Assembly: GCA_963576735.1 (NCBI GenBank)
Contig: OY755179.1
Coordinates: 6,138,001-6,202,000 of the forward strand
DNA: 64,000 nt
From: Bedellia somnulentella
Lineage: Eukaryota; Arthropoda; Insecta; Lepidoptera; Bedelliidae
Reading direction: 5' to 3'
The translations under genes and the position numbers were made by a program. A model generated the notes under the pieces. That model was not told the origin of the DNA and searched no databases. It was given only the letters and a program-made list of their open reading frames with translations. Each line of letters starts with the position of its first letter. Position 1 is the first letter of the stretch. Below, piece by piece: positions 1 through 11,350 of the stretch.

Positions 1-1912
1 TTTTGCAGTCATATTAATTCAAAGAAAGCAAATATAAATGCAAAGGCAATTTTGAAAGATGGGGTGCCTCTGGGTGAACAGGCTTGTGCTGATGAATTTG
101 CTAAGTATTTTCATTCAGTCTACAACTCTGAACCTCCTAAGTTAGATATGAACTCTGCAATCATTGAAGCTGGTGTGGCAAATGGCTCAGCCAGAGTACA
201 GTTGGATATTATTACACTTAGTGAGGTGCAGTGGGCATTGAAAGGGCTTAAATCAAAAAAGTCTGCAGGTCCGGATGGTATCCCACAATATATTTTTAAA
301 GATTGTAGGTTAGTGTTAGCGTGCCCATTGTTACACATTTATAACCTTATTCTCAAAGAGGCTTTATTCCCTGACAAATGGAAGACCACTAGGGTGGTAC
401 CAGTGCTAAAGGGGGGGTCAGGTAAAAGTGTGGATGAGTACAGGCCAGTAGCAATACTATCAGCTCCAGCCAAAGTATTTGAGGCGGCTATTCATAAAAT
501 ATTATCAGCTCAAGTAAATATACATTTAGATGAAGCCCAACATTAGTTTAGGCCAGCTAGAAGCACCTCCAGCAACCTGTTGAATTATGCGATTGGTATT
601 ATCCCAGAGGTAGATGGTGGGGGTCAAGTTGATGCTGCCTACTTCGACTTCAAAAGAGCATTCGACTTGGTTGATAATGACATTCTTCTTAAGAAGTTGG
701 CTGGTTTTGGTTTCCTCCCGAACCTGCTGCATTTTTTTGCAAGTTATATGAAGGACAGAATGCAAGATGTAGAGTGGGTTGGATTTAAAAGTGAGTCATA
801 TTTTACTAGATCTGGCGTAAGCCAGGGTTCAAACCTTGGCCCATTACTATTTATTCTGATGATAAACGACCTACCATCAGTAGTAAAATATGCTTTAAGT
901 CTATTATTTGCTGATGACCTCAAATTATACCGACAAATTAGGTCTCAAAGTGACTGTATTAGACTGCGAGAGGACATTGATAGAATAGAAAAGTGGAGTA
1001 TAGATAACAAGCTGCAATTTAACAATTCCAAATGTGCAGTGATATCCTTCACTAGGGCATTAACACCTATCCAGCAGGAGTATGTCATTGGGGGTTCATT
1101 CATGGTCAGGGTCACTGAAGTTAAAGATCTAGGGGTTAAATTTTGTGATAAATTGCATTTTAGGGAACACATTGTCAATATAACCGTGATAGCCCAGTGG
1201 GTAGAACACTCGGTTATCGTGCAAACGTGGGTACTCTGAACACCAAGTGACAAAGTCACGTGATGTTCAGAAGTATTAGTACCTTTGCCAACCCCTTCGG
1301 GGATATTCGGCGTGAACGTTTATGTTATGTTATGTTATTGTCAATATTTTTGGTCAGTTAGGGTTTATTCTGCGCAATGTGCGGGATTTTACTAATATTC
1401 GAGCTATTGTAGCATTATACAATGCTTTAGTTAGAAGTAATTTGGAATTTAATGCACTTGTCTGGTCCCCTCATGAAATTAAATACATTCTTATGTTGAA
1501 ACGAATACAGAATAAATTTGTAAGGTATCTTTATCTCAAATACTATGGGGTATACCCATTTTACCCACTGAACTACCCAACTCTTTTTGTGTTGGGTATG
1601 GTAGGATATACAGAGCTGAGGGCTAGGAGACAGCTTTTTTTAGTGTTGTACATATTCAAAGCGCTCAGAGGTAAGTTAGACAATCCAGTTTTACTGGAGC
1701 AGCTTCGCCTCAACATACCAGACAGGTACATGGGTCGTAGGCGACGACCTGCCCTATTGGCTGTACCGTTCGTACGCACCAAGCTACTAGGGGAGGCTCC
1801 AGTCACTCGGGCTCTTAGAACAATAAATTTAATTGCTGAGGATGTAGACTTGTTTTGGTGTACTCTGAATGAATTCACAATAGTAGCATTAAACATAATT
1901 TGCTACAAGTGA
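1..1912 (+). pseudogene. LINE reverse transcriptase ORF, broken
   Basis: The protein has reverse transcriptase blocks in order: the SAGPDGIP region, a YRPVAILS block, FDFKRAFDLVD, GVSQGSNLGPLLF, and the catalytic FADD (LLFADDLKLY) near 910. The C-terminal RRRPALLAVP region is typical of jockey/CR1-like LINEs. Only one in-frame stop is seen (TAG at 544-546, directly before FRPARS). The ORF is also interrupted by a SINE at 1182-1336. Across the SINE and one target-site copy the frame is kept (VNI to FGQLGF), so the element was nearly intact when it was hit. The clade assignment is inferred from motif style. Confidence 0.85.
1182..1336 (+). mobile_element. SINE-B copy, internally deleted, inside LINE ORF
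   Basis: tRNA-like head (GATAGCCCAGTGGGTAG, an A-box-like block) fused directly to the 3' third of the family (GGGTACTCTGAACACC to a TTATG-repeat tail). It is flanked by the 11-bp direct repeat ATTGTCAATAT at 1171-1181 and 1337-1347. The B-box and middle of the family are missing. The junction lies in the short repeat GCAAA(A)CG. Confidence 0.9.
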
Positions 1913-2149
1913 AGAAATTAAATATTAAATTACATATGTGTTAGATTTAGTTATTTTTTAACAATGTTAATAGTTTATTATGAATATATTTTATAAGTTT
2001 TTATGTTTTTCGATGCCATTGCATTAGGCTGTGCCTGTAATAATTGTTATCATGTATGAATAAATAAATAAATAAAAGAATTGGAAATTCCTCAGAACAT
2101 TTTGGAATATCAATCAGAAAATTATTAAAAAAAAAAGAATGATTGACGA

Positions 2150-2265
2150 CGAGTATCCAGCCACATCGCTAACAATCACTTAAATTGCCCCAAAATCCTA
2201 AGTCACCTCTTATGACATCCGCGGGTAGAAATGTGTTAGTGCTATTCTAAGCCTGATACACCGCA
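2150..2265 (-). mobile_element. Rep-A fragment, diverged
   Basis: The reverse complement carries the family's GAGGTGACTTAGGATTTTGG-like start and TGGATAC block, much diverged. Both ends are missing. Confidence 0.55.
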
Positions 2266-3025
2266 AAGATACTGCTGCATATTTGAGTTAATAACTTAGT
2301 TTTTTGTAATTGTCGTTTATTACCACACTCATGACAAATTTACTGTACACAATTGTATAGGTAATTATTCATTTAATTCCATTTTACTTGTTTAGCTTTT
2401 ATACCAATAAACTAATGAATTTCAGGTGTGTACGTCAAATGCTACAAAATAGATTTGATCCTAATATTAATGGGAGTTTTGTAAACTCATCCATCTGGAT
2501 ATCTACAATTACGAGAATTTTGAATTTAAATTCTAACAAGCGCTTAAACTGAATTTAATTCATTAATACGGCTGCTTGGAAACTTTTATAAAATGAAATA
2601 CGTTATTTCCACCTGCAGGAATAATCCTTAAAAGTGATAGCCTGATTGGATCGGGATAGCTCAATCATCGGAATTCGAGAGAGATATTAAAATAAAAGTA
2701 GTCGATAGAAGCTCGCAGTGAGTGGTTTGGGTGAAGAACCTCTGACCGAGTTCTTTGAAATGATCCTTGAATTTCGGTAGCTATTAAGTCCTGGGGAGAT
2801 CATAGTTCCTAGCATACCAAAGGCGTCTGAACAGCCTTGCTCATAATCGCATTCTGTACGCCTGAAGGCAGTGTTTCAGGCCCTGTCTCGTGCAAATGCA
2901 ACACTACCGTACTAGATGACTGAACGTGTACATGTATTTGTATAGTGTAACTTCGTAGCGATAACTTACTACTAGCACGAAACATTGGTGACGAATGTAG
3001 TCATTTTTAATATACATGGCTTTTA
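2266..3025. other. no gene recognised
   Basis: AT-rich sequence without a convincing ORF. The stretch 2640-2950 is less AT-rich and could be an old repeat, but nothing in it is recognisable. Confidence 0.5.
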
Positions 3026-3296
3026 TACGTGTAGTGCCGGCTATGCCGTGTAGTGCCGGCTTAGAATGTTGCTACCCCTTTCTACCCACGGGTGTCGTAA
3101 GAGGCGACTAAGGGTATTGGGGCTTTTTATTGGATTTTTGGGCGATGCGGTTGGAGACCCATCACCAAAAACCTTTATTTTACCACCGTTTCCCCACTCA
3201 ACTTCCAAAAGTGGCTGAGGAATTTATAATTCCCTGGCTCTGGCTACCCCTTCTAGGGAATAATAGCCGTGAGTATATGTATGTATGTATGTATGT
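3026..3296 (+). mobile_element. Rep-A copy with target-site duplication
   Basis: Full-length copy starting near GTAGTGCCGG and ending in GTGAGTATATG plus an ATGT-repeat tail. It is flanked by the 10-bp direct repeat ATGGCTTTTA (3016-3025 and 3297-3306), which fits LINE-driven insertion. Confidence 0.85.
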
Positions 3297-3309
3297 ATGG
3301 CTTTTATGC

Positions 3310-3765
3310 TCTATATATATCTTTTGCGACACCCAAGAAGCATGAGAGCAGAGTGAATGTAGTAGAGATGAGGTCCCCCAGAAAAATAAATGTGATCGAG
3401 TGAGAAATGGTGTGAGTCGTGAGAGATAAGGTGTGAAAGATGAAAAATATTATTGTAAAAAAGATAGAATATGTTCAGATGGTTTAGGCACACAGAGATG
3501 ATAAATGCAAGGAAATTGGTAAAAGTGATATATAGAGCTGACGTGGCAGAGGAGTGAAGGATGACCACGGAGGACTTATTTATATCAAAAAGAGAATGTG
3601 TTCAGAAGGCAGGCGTCCGTATTCTGAATAATAAAAGAACATGTATGAAGAGATTGATGAATCGAGACGAATCTCGAAAGGTTTTCCAGGATAACACAAA
3701 ATGGCGATCGATAGTCTCTGCCTACCCTAAATGGAACTAATGGAGTGAGTATATGTATGTATGTA
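3310..3765 (+). mobile_element. LINE 3' end fragment (ATGT tail)
   Basis: The translated end reads RTCMKRLM...KWRSIVSAYP, a C-terminal block seen in several insect LINEs. It is followed by a short 3' UTR ending GTGAGTATATGTATG and an ATGT-repeat tail. Upstream codons contain many stops. Related 3' ends occur at 17325-17395, 23893-24115 and 32110-32420. Confidence 0.7.
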
Positions 3766-3894
3766 TGGTGCTACAGCCACTACTTCTGAACTATACAATA
3801 CATTCCGTCACATGATAGTGCCTGCTTTTTGCCTATTCAGTATACACACGTGATAGTTGGCATGAGGAAAAATACATGACTAAGTACAACACTT

Positions 3895-4495
3895 AGCAAT
3901 GTAGGTTTCGTTACGGTGTTTTCCCTCACCGTTAACAACCATGACAAATTAACCACACATATGACTTTAGAAAAGACAAATTGGTGCAGGTCTGACCCGG
4001 GATTCCAAGGCCTGTCTGGGCTTATTCCGTTTATCCACCCTAAAAAATCCTCCCTAAGGCGGATATTCGGAAACGCGTGTCCGTCTATTCACCCTGAACG
4101 GGGTGGATATCCGGAATGCATATAATATGGTTCTTCCGATTTTCTACCCTGCCTACGTATAGTCATTTACAGAAAAAAGACCCTAAGTTTGTAAGATATT
4201 TTAATTCAAACTGTAAGTAAGAAAGTAGGTATGTTTATCTTAAGTATTTTAATGTTCACGATGTTCCTTGGACCCATTTTGTGTTGTGTATGTTTCTGTA
4301 AATTACTGTACTTGGGGTAAAAAATCGGAAGAACCATATTATATGCATTCCGAATATCCACCCCGTTCAGGGTGGATAGACGGACGCGCGTTTCCGAATA
4401 TCCGCCTTAGGGAGGATTTTTTAGGGTGGATAAACGGAATAAGTGCCTGCCTCCCTGTCTGCATGATTGGCTCTACCTAAGAGCTATCATAGCTT
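3895..4495 (-). mobile_element. SINE-B copy split by a MITE
   Basis: The reverse complement gives the tRNA-like head at 4444-4495 and the B-box/middle part at 3895-4020. The MITE at 4021-4443 lies between them. The 3' part of the SINE is absent. Confidence 0.7.
4021..4443. mobile_element. MITE with about 130-bp terminal inverted repeats
   Basis: The first about 130 bp, starting CTTATTCCGTTTATCC, recur inverted at about 4310-4443 with only a few mismatches. The unique centre is about 150 bp and AT-rich, with no coding capacity. No clean target-site duplication was found, so the superfamily is not assigned. Confidence 0.85.
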
Positions 4496-4501
4496 AATTT
4501 T

Positions 4502-4648
4502 AATGTCTTTTTTTGTTCATGAAAACCTCACGTGGGGATCATTACTAATAAATAAAGGAAAGAAAAAATTCGACACAGGCGGGAATCGAACCCGTCGTAT
4601 ATGCCCCCGCCGCCTGTGTCGAAATTTTTCTTTCGTTTATTTATTAGC
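4502..4648 (+). mobile_element. SINE-C copy, foldback form
   Basis: Starts with the family head (TTGTTCATGAAAACCTCA). It continues with an inverted copy of the family's tail plus B-box (TCGACACAGGCGGG), then repeats the tail in direct orientation (CGCCTGTGTCG to TTTATTTATTAG). The result is a long hairpin. Confidence 0.75.
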
Positions 4649-5557
4649 TATCATAGCTGTTATTTATTTTTATTAAGAAGAAATATAATCTCAACGTCAA
4701 ATAAAATAATTTTATTTTGCCAAGGCTCATGTTGTTTTTTTTTATGCATCGATTTAAGTAAAACACAACGGTGTATTAACCTGATTCAAAATTTTAACCA
4801 AATAATTTTCAATGTTTTATAACCGTGTGATATCACTGTGTGTATGTATAAAAAAATTAAACTGCTTAATTATATTCAGACAAATGAAAATTACTAAGTG
4901 CTAACAACATAAAAAAAAACAAATTTGATTTATTGCTAAGCCAATTTGTTATCTTCAAGAGCACCTCTAGGGATCGTTCTCCATTAAATTGCTTTCAAAT
5001 CTTATTATCCTTAAAATATTTCCGAAAAAAATGTTTGCATAATGAAACAAAATTTGCTTTAGAACAACGTTCCATTTTGCAGTCAAGTATCCGACCATCC
5101 AATAAGTGCATCTTAACTCGCAAAAGTGGCCAATCGAACTGGACCAACGAATCGAAGCTTTGTGTCTAAGGGTTAAGTCAGATTTTGCCGCAAAGGGTAT
5201 TAACAATGCATTTTTCTTCTTGATAGACCTTGGGAAGTAGTATAAGGCATTTTTAAATCTTGGCCTAGTTTTAAAAACACTGTTCGGTTATAGACGTGTT
5301 GGGTCAGCATACTACCAGTACCCACATAGCGTACTACCCATCTCTGGAGTCAGGACACTCATCACCGAGGATGTTGTATGAGGCGACAAGCAGTATGCAG
5401 ATTTTTAAGTGATTGTTGAGTAATGGTTAGGTTGTGAGTCGGTAACAGCTAACTCTTTTATTAACGTTAAAATGAGGTAATATACAAGCAAACCAAGCAT
5501 CCTGCTGGTTAGATGTTTACTCTTTGCATTTTTAGTTTACATTGTTTGTATTGTTAA
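4649..5557. other. no gene recognised
   Basis: AT-rich. A degraded Rep-A piece lies near 5345-5425 (GAGGCGACAAGCAGTATG). Nothing else is identifiable. Confidence 0.5.
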
Positions 5558-5813
5558 TTTATCATGGTTGTTAACGGCGAGCGAAAACATCGTGAGGAAA
5601 CCCACATGGCTGAGTTGTACTTAGTCATGTGACAGTGTATTCGTACAAAACGGCGATAGGCCTGCCCCCCATCACGTGAGTACACTGTCCATGCAAAACG
5701 TGGGTACTCTGAACACCAGGTGACAAAGTCACGTGATGTTCAGAAGTATTAGTACCTCTGCCAACCCCTTCGGGGATATTCGGCGTGAACGTTTATGTTA
5801 TGTTATGTTATGT
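5558..5813 (+). mobile_element. SINE-B copy, 5' truncated
   Basis: Begins in the family's middle (ATGGTTGTTAACGG) and runs to GGCGTGAACGTTTATG and four TTATG-type units. The tRNA-like head is missing. Confidence 0.85.
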
Positions 5814-6258
5814 TATTGTTTTTATCTAAATACTGAACACAAAATAAAAATGCATTTTTTTTAATAAAACGCAAAAGTATGGCAGAAAATAAATGTACTT
5901 AATGAAAAAAAAACTCCTTGAAATCAAATGCGAAATGATAATCTTTATATATTGTTTCAGTAAGCCTCTTTCTTGCCCGGAAGCCTGTGACGCGATGAGT
6001 TAAGCTAGAAATTTGGTTCAGGTATCGTTTTGTACAGTTCGCGGCCGTGGTGTGCACAAAATTCAGACATCTGATGTAACTGGATTAAGTTAATTGTTAC
6101 AGAATTTCAAAGTTTTGATTTTCGCCCATAGACTTTGCTTGAGTGTCATAAGCGCGCGCAAACTTTAGTCGATCAGAGATGCGCTGTGATTGGTCGGAAT
6201 TTTTTCAAACCGGCCAATCAGAAAAATTCACTAGAAATTCAAAAGAGCTGCGCTGTGA
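5814..6258. other. no gene recognised
   Basis: Unique-looking AT-rich sequence up to the Helitron start. Two ATTGG boxes lie near 6190-6230, but no gene follows them. Confidence 0.45.
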
Positions 6259-6377
6259 TCTATACTTATAATAAATCTGTAGAGAGGTCAATTCTGTACA
6301 TGAAATATATTTTCAAAATAACTATCAGGTGGTGATTAGGGATCGATACTGATGCCAAAAATGCAATCAGTAAAATT

Positions 6378-6443
<66 letters not shown>

Positions 6444-7257
6444 GGTTTGTATGTTCCTTATGGAAACAAAAACTACTCGACGGATTTTAACGAAACTTGG
6501 TACAATTATTCTTCATACTCCTGCGCAGGTTTTTGTATACTTTCCAGCAGAGAAGTAAAGGGGAATTTTGGGAAATTTGGGGAAAACGGGAGAAGTTACT
6601 CCATTTTTTAAGCTTCCGTCGCGTGTGCAGCCTTAATGGTTAAACTTACATAGAAATCATGTGTGGCGGAAATATTCTTCATAAAATTATCTAAAAAAAA
6701 ATCCTCAACAGTATATGTCTATCTTTTATGGTTGACTCACAATAACGCGTGTAATTCCTGATAGCTTAGCAGTTCGAAACATCCTGATTATATTTGTTTA
6801 CTCTTACGTTTGTAAACCTCTCATTCATCCCTAATTTAAAAAGGTAACATTATTACCTATTCAATAAAAAAAGAATCATAGAAATCGGTAGACAAACACC
6901 GAAATTATACATAAAATAAGCCATCGCGCCCGTGATCGAAACTAAATCTTTACTAATTTACATATAACATACTAGATGGCGCCAGTAGTTGCATCCTACA
7001 TAACGTAATGATTTATTTTTTAGATTGTTATAAATACTTCATGGCGTTTTATTCCAAAATTTGCTATTAAACGGAAATACTGAACCGTTCATTAAAGCGC
7101 ATTCAAAATCACCAAACAACTCTAAGGGAGTGCTATAAATTTAATAAATTGAAAACATTACGCTGAATTTCACAATGCTTGAGCAGTGACTGAAGAAAGC
7201 AACCTCAGATATTTAAAAAAACAACGCTACCCGTGCGAAGCTGGGACGATCCACTAG
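6259..7257 (+). mobile_element. non-autonomous Helitron-like element, copy 1
   Basis: Begins TC (TCTATACTTATAATAAATC) after an A and ends CTAG before a T, as Helitrons do. A short hairpin (CCCGTGCGAAGCTGGG) lies just before the end. The interior contains a TGTC microsatellite and no transposase. It is nearly identical to 12097-13075. Confidence 0.85.
6381..6443 (+). repeat. (GTCT)n microsatellite, about 15.75 units
   Basis: Uninterrupted tetranucleotide run at the same internal position as the shorter run in the second Helitron copy (12219-12257). Confidence 0.95.
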
Positions 7258-7310
7258 TTCAAAATAAACTCATTTTATAGGAAGCGACGTAGTCGCGCCA
7301 GGGTTACCCA

Positions 7311-7690
7311 CTAGTTCTTATTAATGGTTGTCCTCCATTTTAAAACAAAATAATAACGTCTGTTCCCTCCGCTAGCATCGATGACTGCTTGAAGTTGGTC
7401 TCCTATCGAATTTACCATGTTCGAACATATGAAAGAATCCGAAATCTCATTTGCGTGGTTCTTTAAATTTTCAGTGGTTCTCACAACTGAAGGGTCCCAG
7501 TTTTGGACCATAAGGCGCCACAAATTTTCGATTAGGTTAATATCTGGACTTTTTGGGGGCATCTTTATTAGATCAAGGACATTTTGTTCTTCAATCCATT
7601 GCTGCACTATTCTCGCATTATGTATGGACGAATTGTCTTGAACGAATTTAACAAGTCCATTTCCAAAGCATGCATGAGCTGTTGGAACGA
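7311..7690 (-). pseudogene. Tc1/mariner transposase C-terminal remnant
   Basis: The reverse strand encodes a DNSSIHNARIV block and PPKSPDINLIENLWRL, the second and third catalytic regions of Tc1/mariner DDE transposases. The N-terminal half and both inverted repeats are absent. The 5' part is in the same sense but runs out at about 7690. Inactive. Confidence 0.85.
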
Positions 7691-7835
7691 GTATCTAATA
7701 CGCTAAATACCCGTGACTATTAATCCACATTCGCATAAATAAACAGTTTTTCTCTGAAATGGATATATTATATTATTTCTGACCTCCATAGAAGTGATAT
7801 CTTCGGCGGTAAGTTGTCGTAATTTATATTGAAAT

Positions 7836-7862
7836 AGCTTTTTGCCCGCGACTACGTCGGCG
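7836..7862 (-). mobile_element. Helitron 3'-end fragment
   Basis: The reverse complement reads CGACGTAGTCGCGGGCAAAA, the hairpin end of a second Helitron family. Only the terminus remains. Confidence 0.5.
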
Positions 7863-7911
7863 TCGACTACATTTTCTGCATCCAGTTTAAATATAAAATA
7901 ATAAGTGGTAT

Positions 7912-8055
7912 AAGAGATATAAAGGACATTGAGGCTTTTTAAGTGATTTTTCAGCGATGCAGTTGGAAACCCATCACTAAAATCCTTTATTTGACTACCT
8001 TTTCCCCATTCAAATTCCAAAAGTGGATGAAGAATTACTATCTCCAATGCTATGG
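7912..8055 (+). mobile_element. Rep-A fragment
   Basis: Matches the family's middle (GATGCAGTTGGAAACCCATC, then CTTTTCCCCATTCAA). The 5' start and tail are missing. Confidence 0.75.
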
Positions 8056-8870
8056 CAACCCATGAATGATTGATGGATAAATTTCATCAATTCCTTCTTG
8101 TAGTGGTCAGTCAGTCGCACCAAGTTTCAAGTTTTTAAATACAGAAAGTTTAAAAATCTCTATACTAACTTTCATTTGCTATTTCAACCCCTTAGTGCCA
8201 TAAAATATATGATAAGAATCATGAAACAAACCATTTTGTACCAAGTTACTATGTTCGAGTTATTATGTTCGTATTAGTACTAATATTAACTGGGTAAACA
8301 AGTGAAATTTAGAAATTTGAGTTTTAAAAATTTCTTTTTTTTATATTTTATTATTTTTTGCTATGAATTTTATATAACTCGTATTACTAATTGTCAACGA
8401 TGTAGTGATCCCCAAAATACATGAGTTTTTATGGAATAAAGAGAGTAGTAAAAATTAGAGAGTGAGGGAATGATGCATCAGGTTACCATATTTACGCTAT
8501 TTCAACAATATAAAACATGTTTAATGACTTAATTTTAATAAATTTAATAACAAAGATAAAGTAACATTCACTTAGTATTTCCCCTTATACAACTATTAAT
8601 ATCAATTTTTGTACGTAAAATCATGGACAACCTTTCCTTTGGAAATCACAGCGTTGCTAATTGCACTAGGGATTTAATTAATGTTGCTTACAAACTAATG
8701 AAGTGATCAAAAAAGTATCACTTCTTAATATTGAATAAAAAAGGCAACTCGCCGATGAAAACCTTATAAACTATATCCGTTTCAACAATATGTGAGACAA
8801 CATGAGAGAATAATAAAATACGAAATCTTAAAATCAGGAATATTTTTTTGATTAACTCAGCTAATCACCC
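8056..8870. other. no gene recognised
   Basis: AT-rich. No ORF or repeat is recognised. Confidence 0.5.
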
Positions 8871-9533
8871 TTGAACATTTCTCTAAGGAAGTAGCATCCC
8901 CTTTTTATTAATTTTGGAGGCTGAATTTTCTGTAATACATCCTTCCAATAATACAGTTGTTCATCTGTTATGAGCCATTTCCAAACTTCACAGTGTCTTG
9001 CCATGCACTTTACCAAAGCCCCTTCTCCAAAAACTTATGATATTTGTCCAGGGTGAATCTTATCGTCCCATCTAACAATAACATGATCCTCTATATTATA
9101 ATCTGTTCCTCTATCTGTTGTATTCTCATCAGGGACTATTATACATTCTGTGTCACAGATAACTTTTGGCAACTGTCTACTGTTCGACGTATTTTTGGAA
9201 TGATGAGGTGAAGATGAGTAATACCCTAACCTAAATGATAATGACTACACTTTCCAGTGCAATTGTTACACGAAAGACTTCTGAACTCGAGCACATAGGA
9301 AGCGAAAACAATTCCTGTAATATATTTTTGAATGTCATTAAATTTACGATATCAAGGCCTCCGCTTCTTTTTAAAGTGCCGCCCACACCATCAGGCGCAT
9401 TTTTTCCATGCCCTGGCTCGGGATAATGCCATGAAAATAATCTTATTTCCGGAAATAAAACATTTATATATCGAGACACAATGTGGAAAATAAATTTGTT
9501 CTTGTATTGGTTGACTGGACTGTCACTCAACAT
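8871..9533 (-). pseudogene. C-terminal part of an uncharacterised transposon-like protein
   Basis: The reverse strand reads SDSPVNQYKNK, then WHYPEPGHGKNAPDGVGG and TLKRSGG, then, in another frame, an IEDHVIVRWDD and KIHPGQI block, and finally EVWKWLITDEQLYYWKDVLQ and IQPPKLIKRGCYFL before TAG at 8871-8873. From general knowledge, this order of motifs occurs at the C-terminus of a large, multi-copy, poorly described insect and cnidarian protein family whose N-terminus reads MPLTxAERxxRxREK. Such an N-terminus is present at 12068 on the same strand. A stop at about 9231, a second TAA and a frame change show decay. The middle of the protein is missing. Function is unknown; mobility is inferred from copy number and decay. 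Confidence 0.6.
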
Positions 9534-10975
9534 GTGAATCGTATAAATATTAAAATTCTGCCCTTTAAGCCTTCAAATACTGGTGTTAAATGAATGACGG
9601 TAAGGCAATGACGAAATCAAATATAACCGCCAAAAACGCACAACATAACCTTTCAATCGTATTGAATTTTATGGTCAAGTTATAAGACGCCAAAACTAAC
9701 GTCAACGTTAAATCATTAATTAGTTAAAGTTGCTTATTTTTATAAGATGTGATGTAATGACGGTAGAAAATGCAACTTATTAAATTTTAAACAACATTTT
9801 GTTCTGACAGAAACTATTTGCACATTTGCACGCATAAGATGAATTCGCCATTTTCAAATGTTGGCGGTACTGCCAACTGTCAAAAAATAATACAAATAGC
9901 ACGTTCAAAAATGGAACGCGAACAAAAGTGTGAAGGAATGATTTGATTGTTTTGGACACAATAAAAACAAAATGCGTTAATTTAAATAATTTTTTTTTTT
10001 AAATGTATAGATTTTTCGAGAACCATTTTATTTTAAACGATCTATAAAACTATTGCCATGAAATTTATCGAAATGTGTAAATTTAGCGACCATAGAGTAT
10101 TTTAATCACGAGTTTGGAACATAGTGACGGAATGATTTTCGGATGTTTCCATAAGCAAAAGAAATCTTAGAAACCTAGTTTGCTAAAAAGTCATGTAGGT
10201 ATTTTCTACAATAGCATACATAATAAGGATAACAAAATAATAATTTCGGTCTATCGATTTTCGGGACTTTGATCGCTTGTTACAACATGGGTTTAGTTTT
10301 ATAGTAGTTGTATTAATTGTAATGTTCAATCGCGAAAGTCTTAGAAAATACTAAGTGGGCCGTTTTCAAAAAAAATGGCTCGTTACTTAAGTGGAAGCAA
10401 AAAATATAATACGCAAAATCTGCACAACATTGATGATAAACTCGAAGATTATTAAATATATTATCTAAACACATACATTTATTATAAAATTTAACGAAAA
10501 AATTAATCTATTTTCAGAAGTAGTCTTTGATTCTTTCCATTAAGTAACTTTTTGGTTTGGGGTTTATACAAACAATACATTGTTTTTTTTATAATTATTT
10601 ATTTATTAATAAAAATAATCAAACCTTGTTTTTAAATTAGTATAAATCTTAAAATATATCACAAACATTATTGAGAATTTTTCAGTTAAACATCCGTTAC
10701 GTCACTTTGTGCCAGTAACAGTATAACAAAATATCTTATTCTAAGTTTAATAGTCAAGTTAACGACATTTTGAGGTAAAACAAAGTAAAGTTTATATAAT
10801 CTTAACAATAATGTAGCGCTTAAACTACTATTAACTAATATAATTTAAAGAAAACTCAAATTTTAAATCACATTTTAATAGGACAGTTACTTAGGTGGAA
10901 CACAATGTTACTAATAGGAATATATAAGGCTACGTGTACTATGTACGTTATAATTAACAAAAATCATAGTCAGTC
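9534..10975. other. AT-rich spacer between the two halves of the decayed gene
   Basis: No ORF. It holds three of the dispersed GTTACTTAAGTGGAA-type motifs (10382-10396, 10538-10549 inverted, 10886-10900). It may be an intron or internal non-coding part of the element. Confidence 0.5.
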
Positions 10976-11170
10976 ATTAGATAGATAGATAAGCGTTTAT
11001 TCAGCAACATGCTTACAATTTTTGAGCTTACAATATGTAACTTAAAATTATGATACACACAGTACAAAATAGACAAAAACTGGTTAAGCTAAGCGCTGAA
11101 AAGGTCCTGACTCAGCATATGTTACAAATCTCACAAGTGTGGTTTGTAACGCTGATTTTCAGTCAGCACC
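10976..11170 (-). mobile_element. LINE-H 3' end
   Basis: Minus-strand LINE tail: an ATAG-repeat tail at 10980-10993, then the shared GAATAAACG-like block. The stem-loop at 11107-11166 has an outer stem CTGACT/AGTCAG and inner stem GTTACAAA/TTTGTAAC. There is no coding sequence. Confidence 0.7.
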
Positions 11171-11350
11171 TATTTCAAAGTGCACGAATTCCATACATTT
11201 TATTATGACGTGTCCATTATACAGTAAAACAAAACCACAAATTCGGAAACAAGAAATAATACAACATAAAACATAACATTTAAAAATAGACTCAAAAGTA
11301 TATGTATAAATTATAAAAATGTTAACCTCGAAATGGCTTCAGTAATAAAT

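Larger units (their letters stand above)
1..2076 (+). mobile_element. non-LTR retrotransposon (LINE), 5' part outside window
   Basis: The reverse transcriptase ORF occupies 1-1912. It is followed by about 160 nt of AT-rich 3' UTR and a TAAA-repeat tail at about 2060-2076. The element enters from the left window edge, so its 5' end is not visible. A SINE-B copy sits inside it at 1182-1336. Confidence 0.85.

Noticed and set aside
6352..6558. ORF with repeated Cys-Leu-Ser-Val
   Set aside because: It is the translation of the GTCT microsatellite in a Helitron; the second copy at 12190-12372 gives the same artefact.
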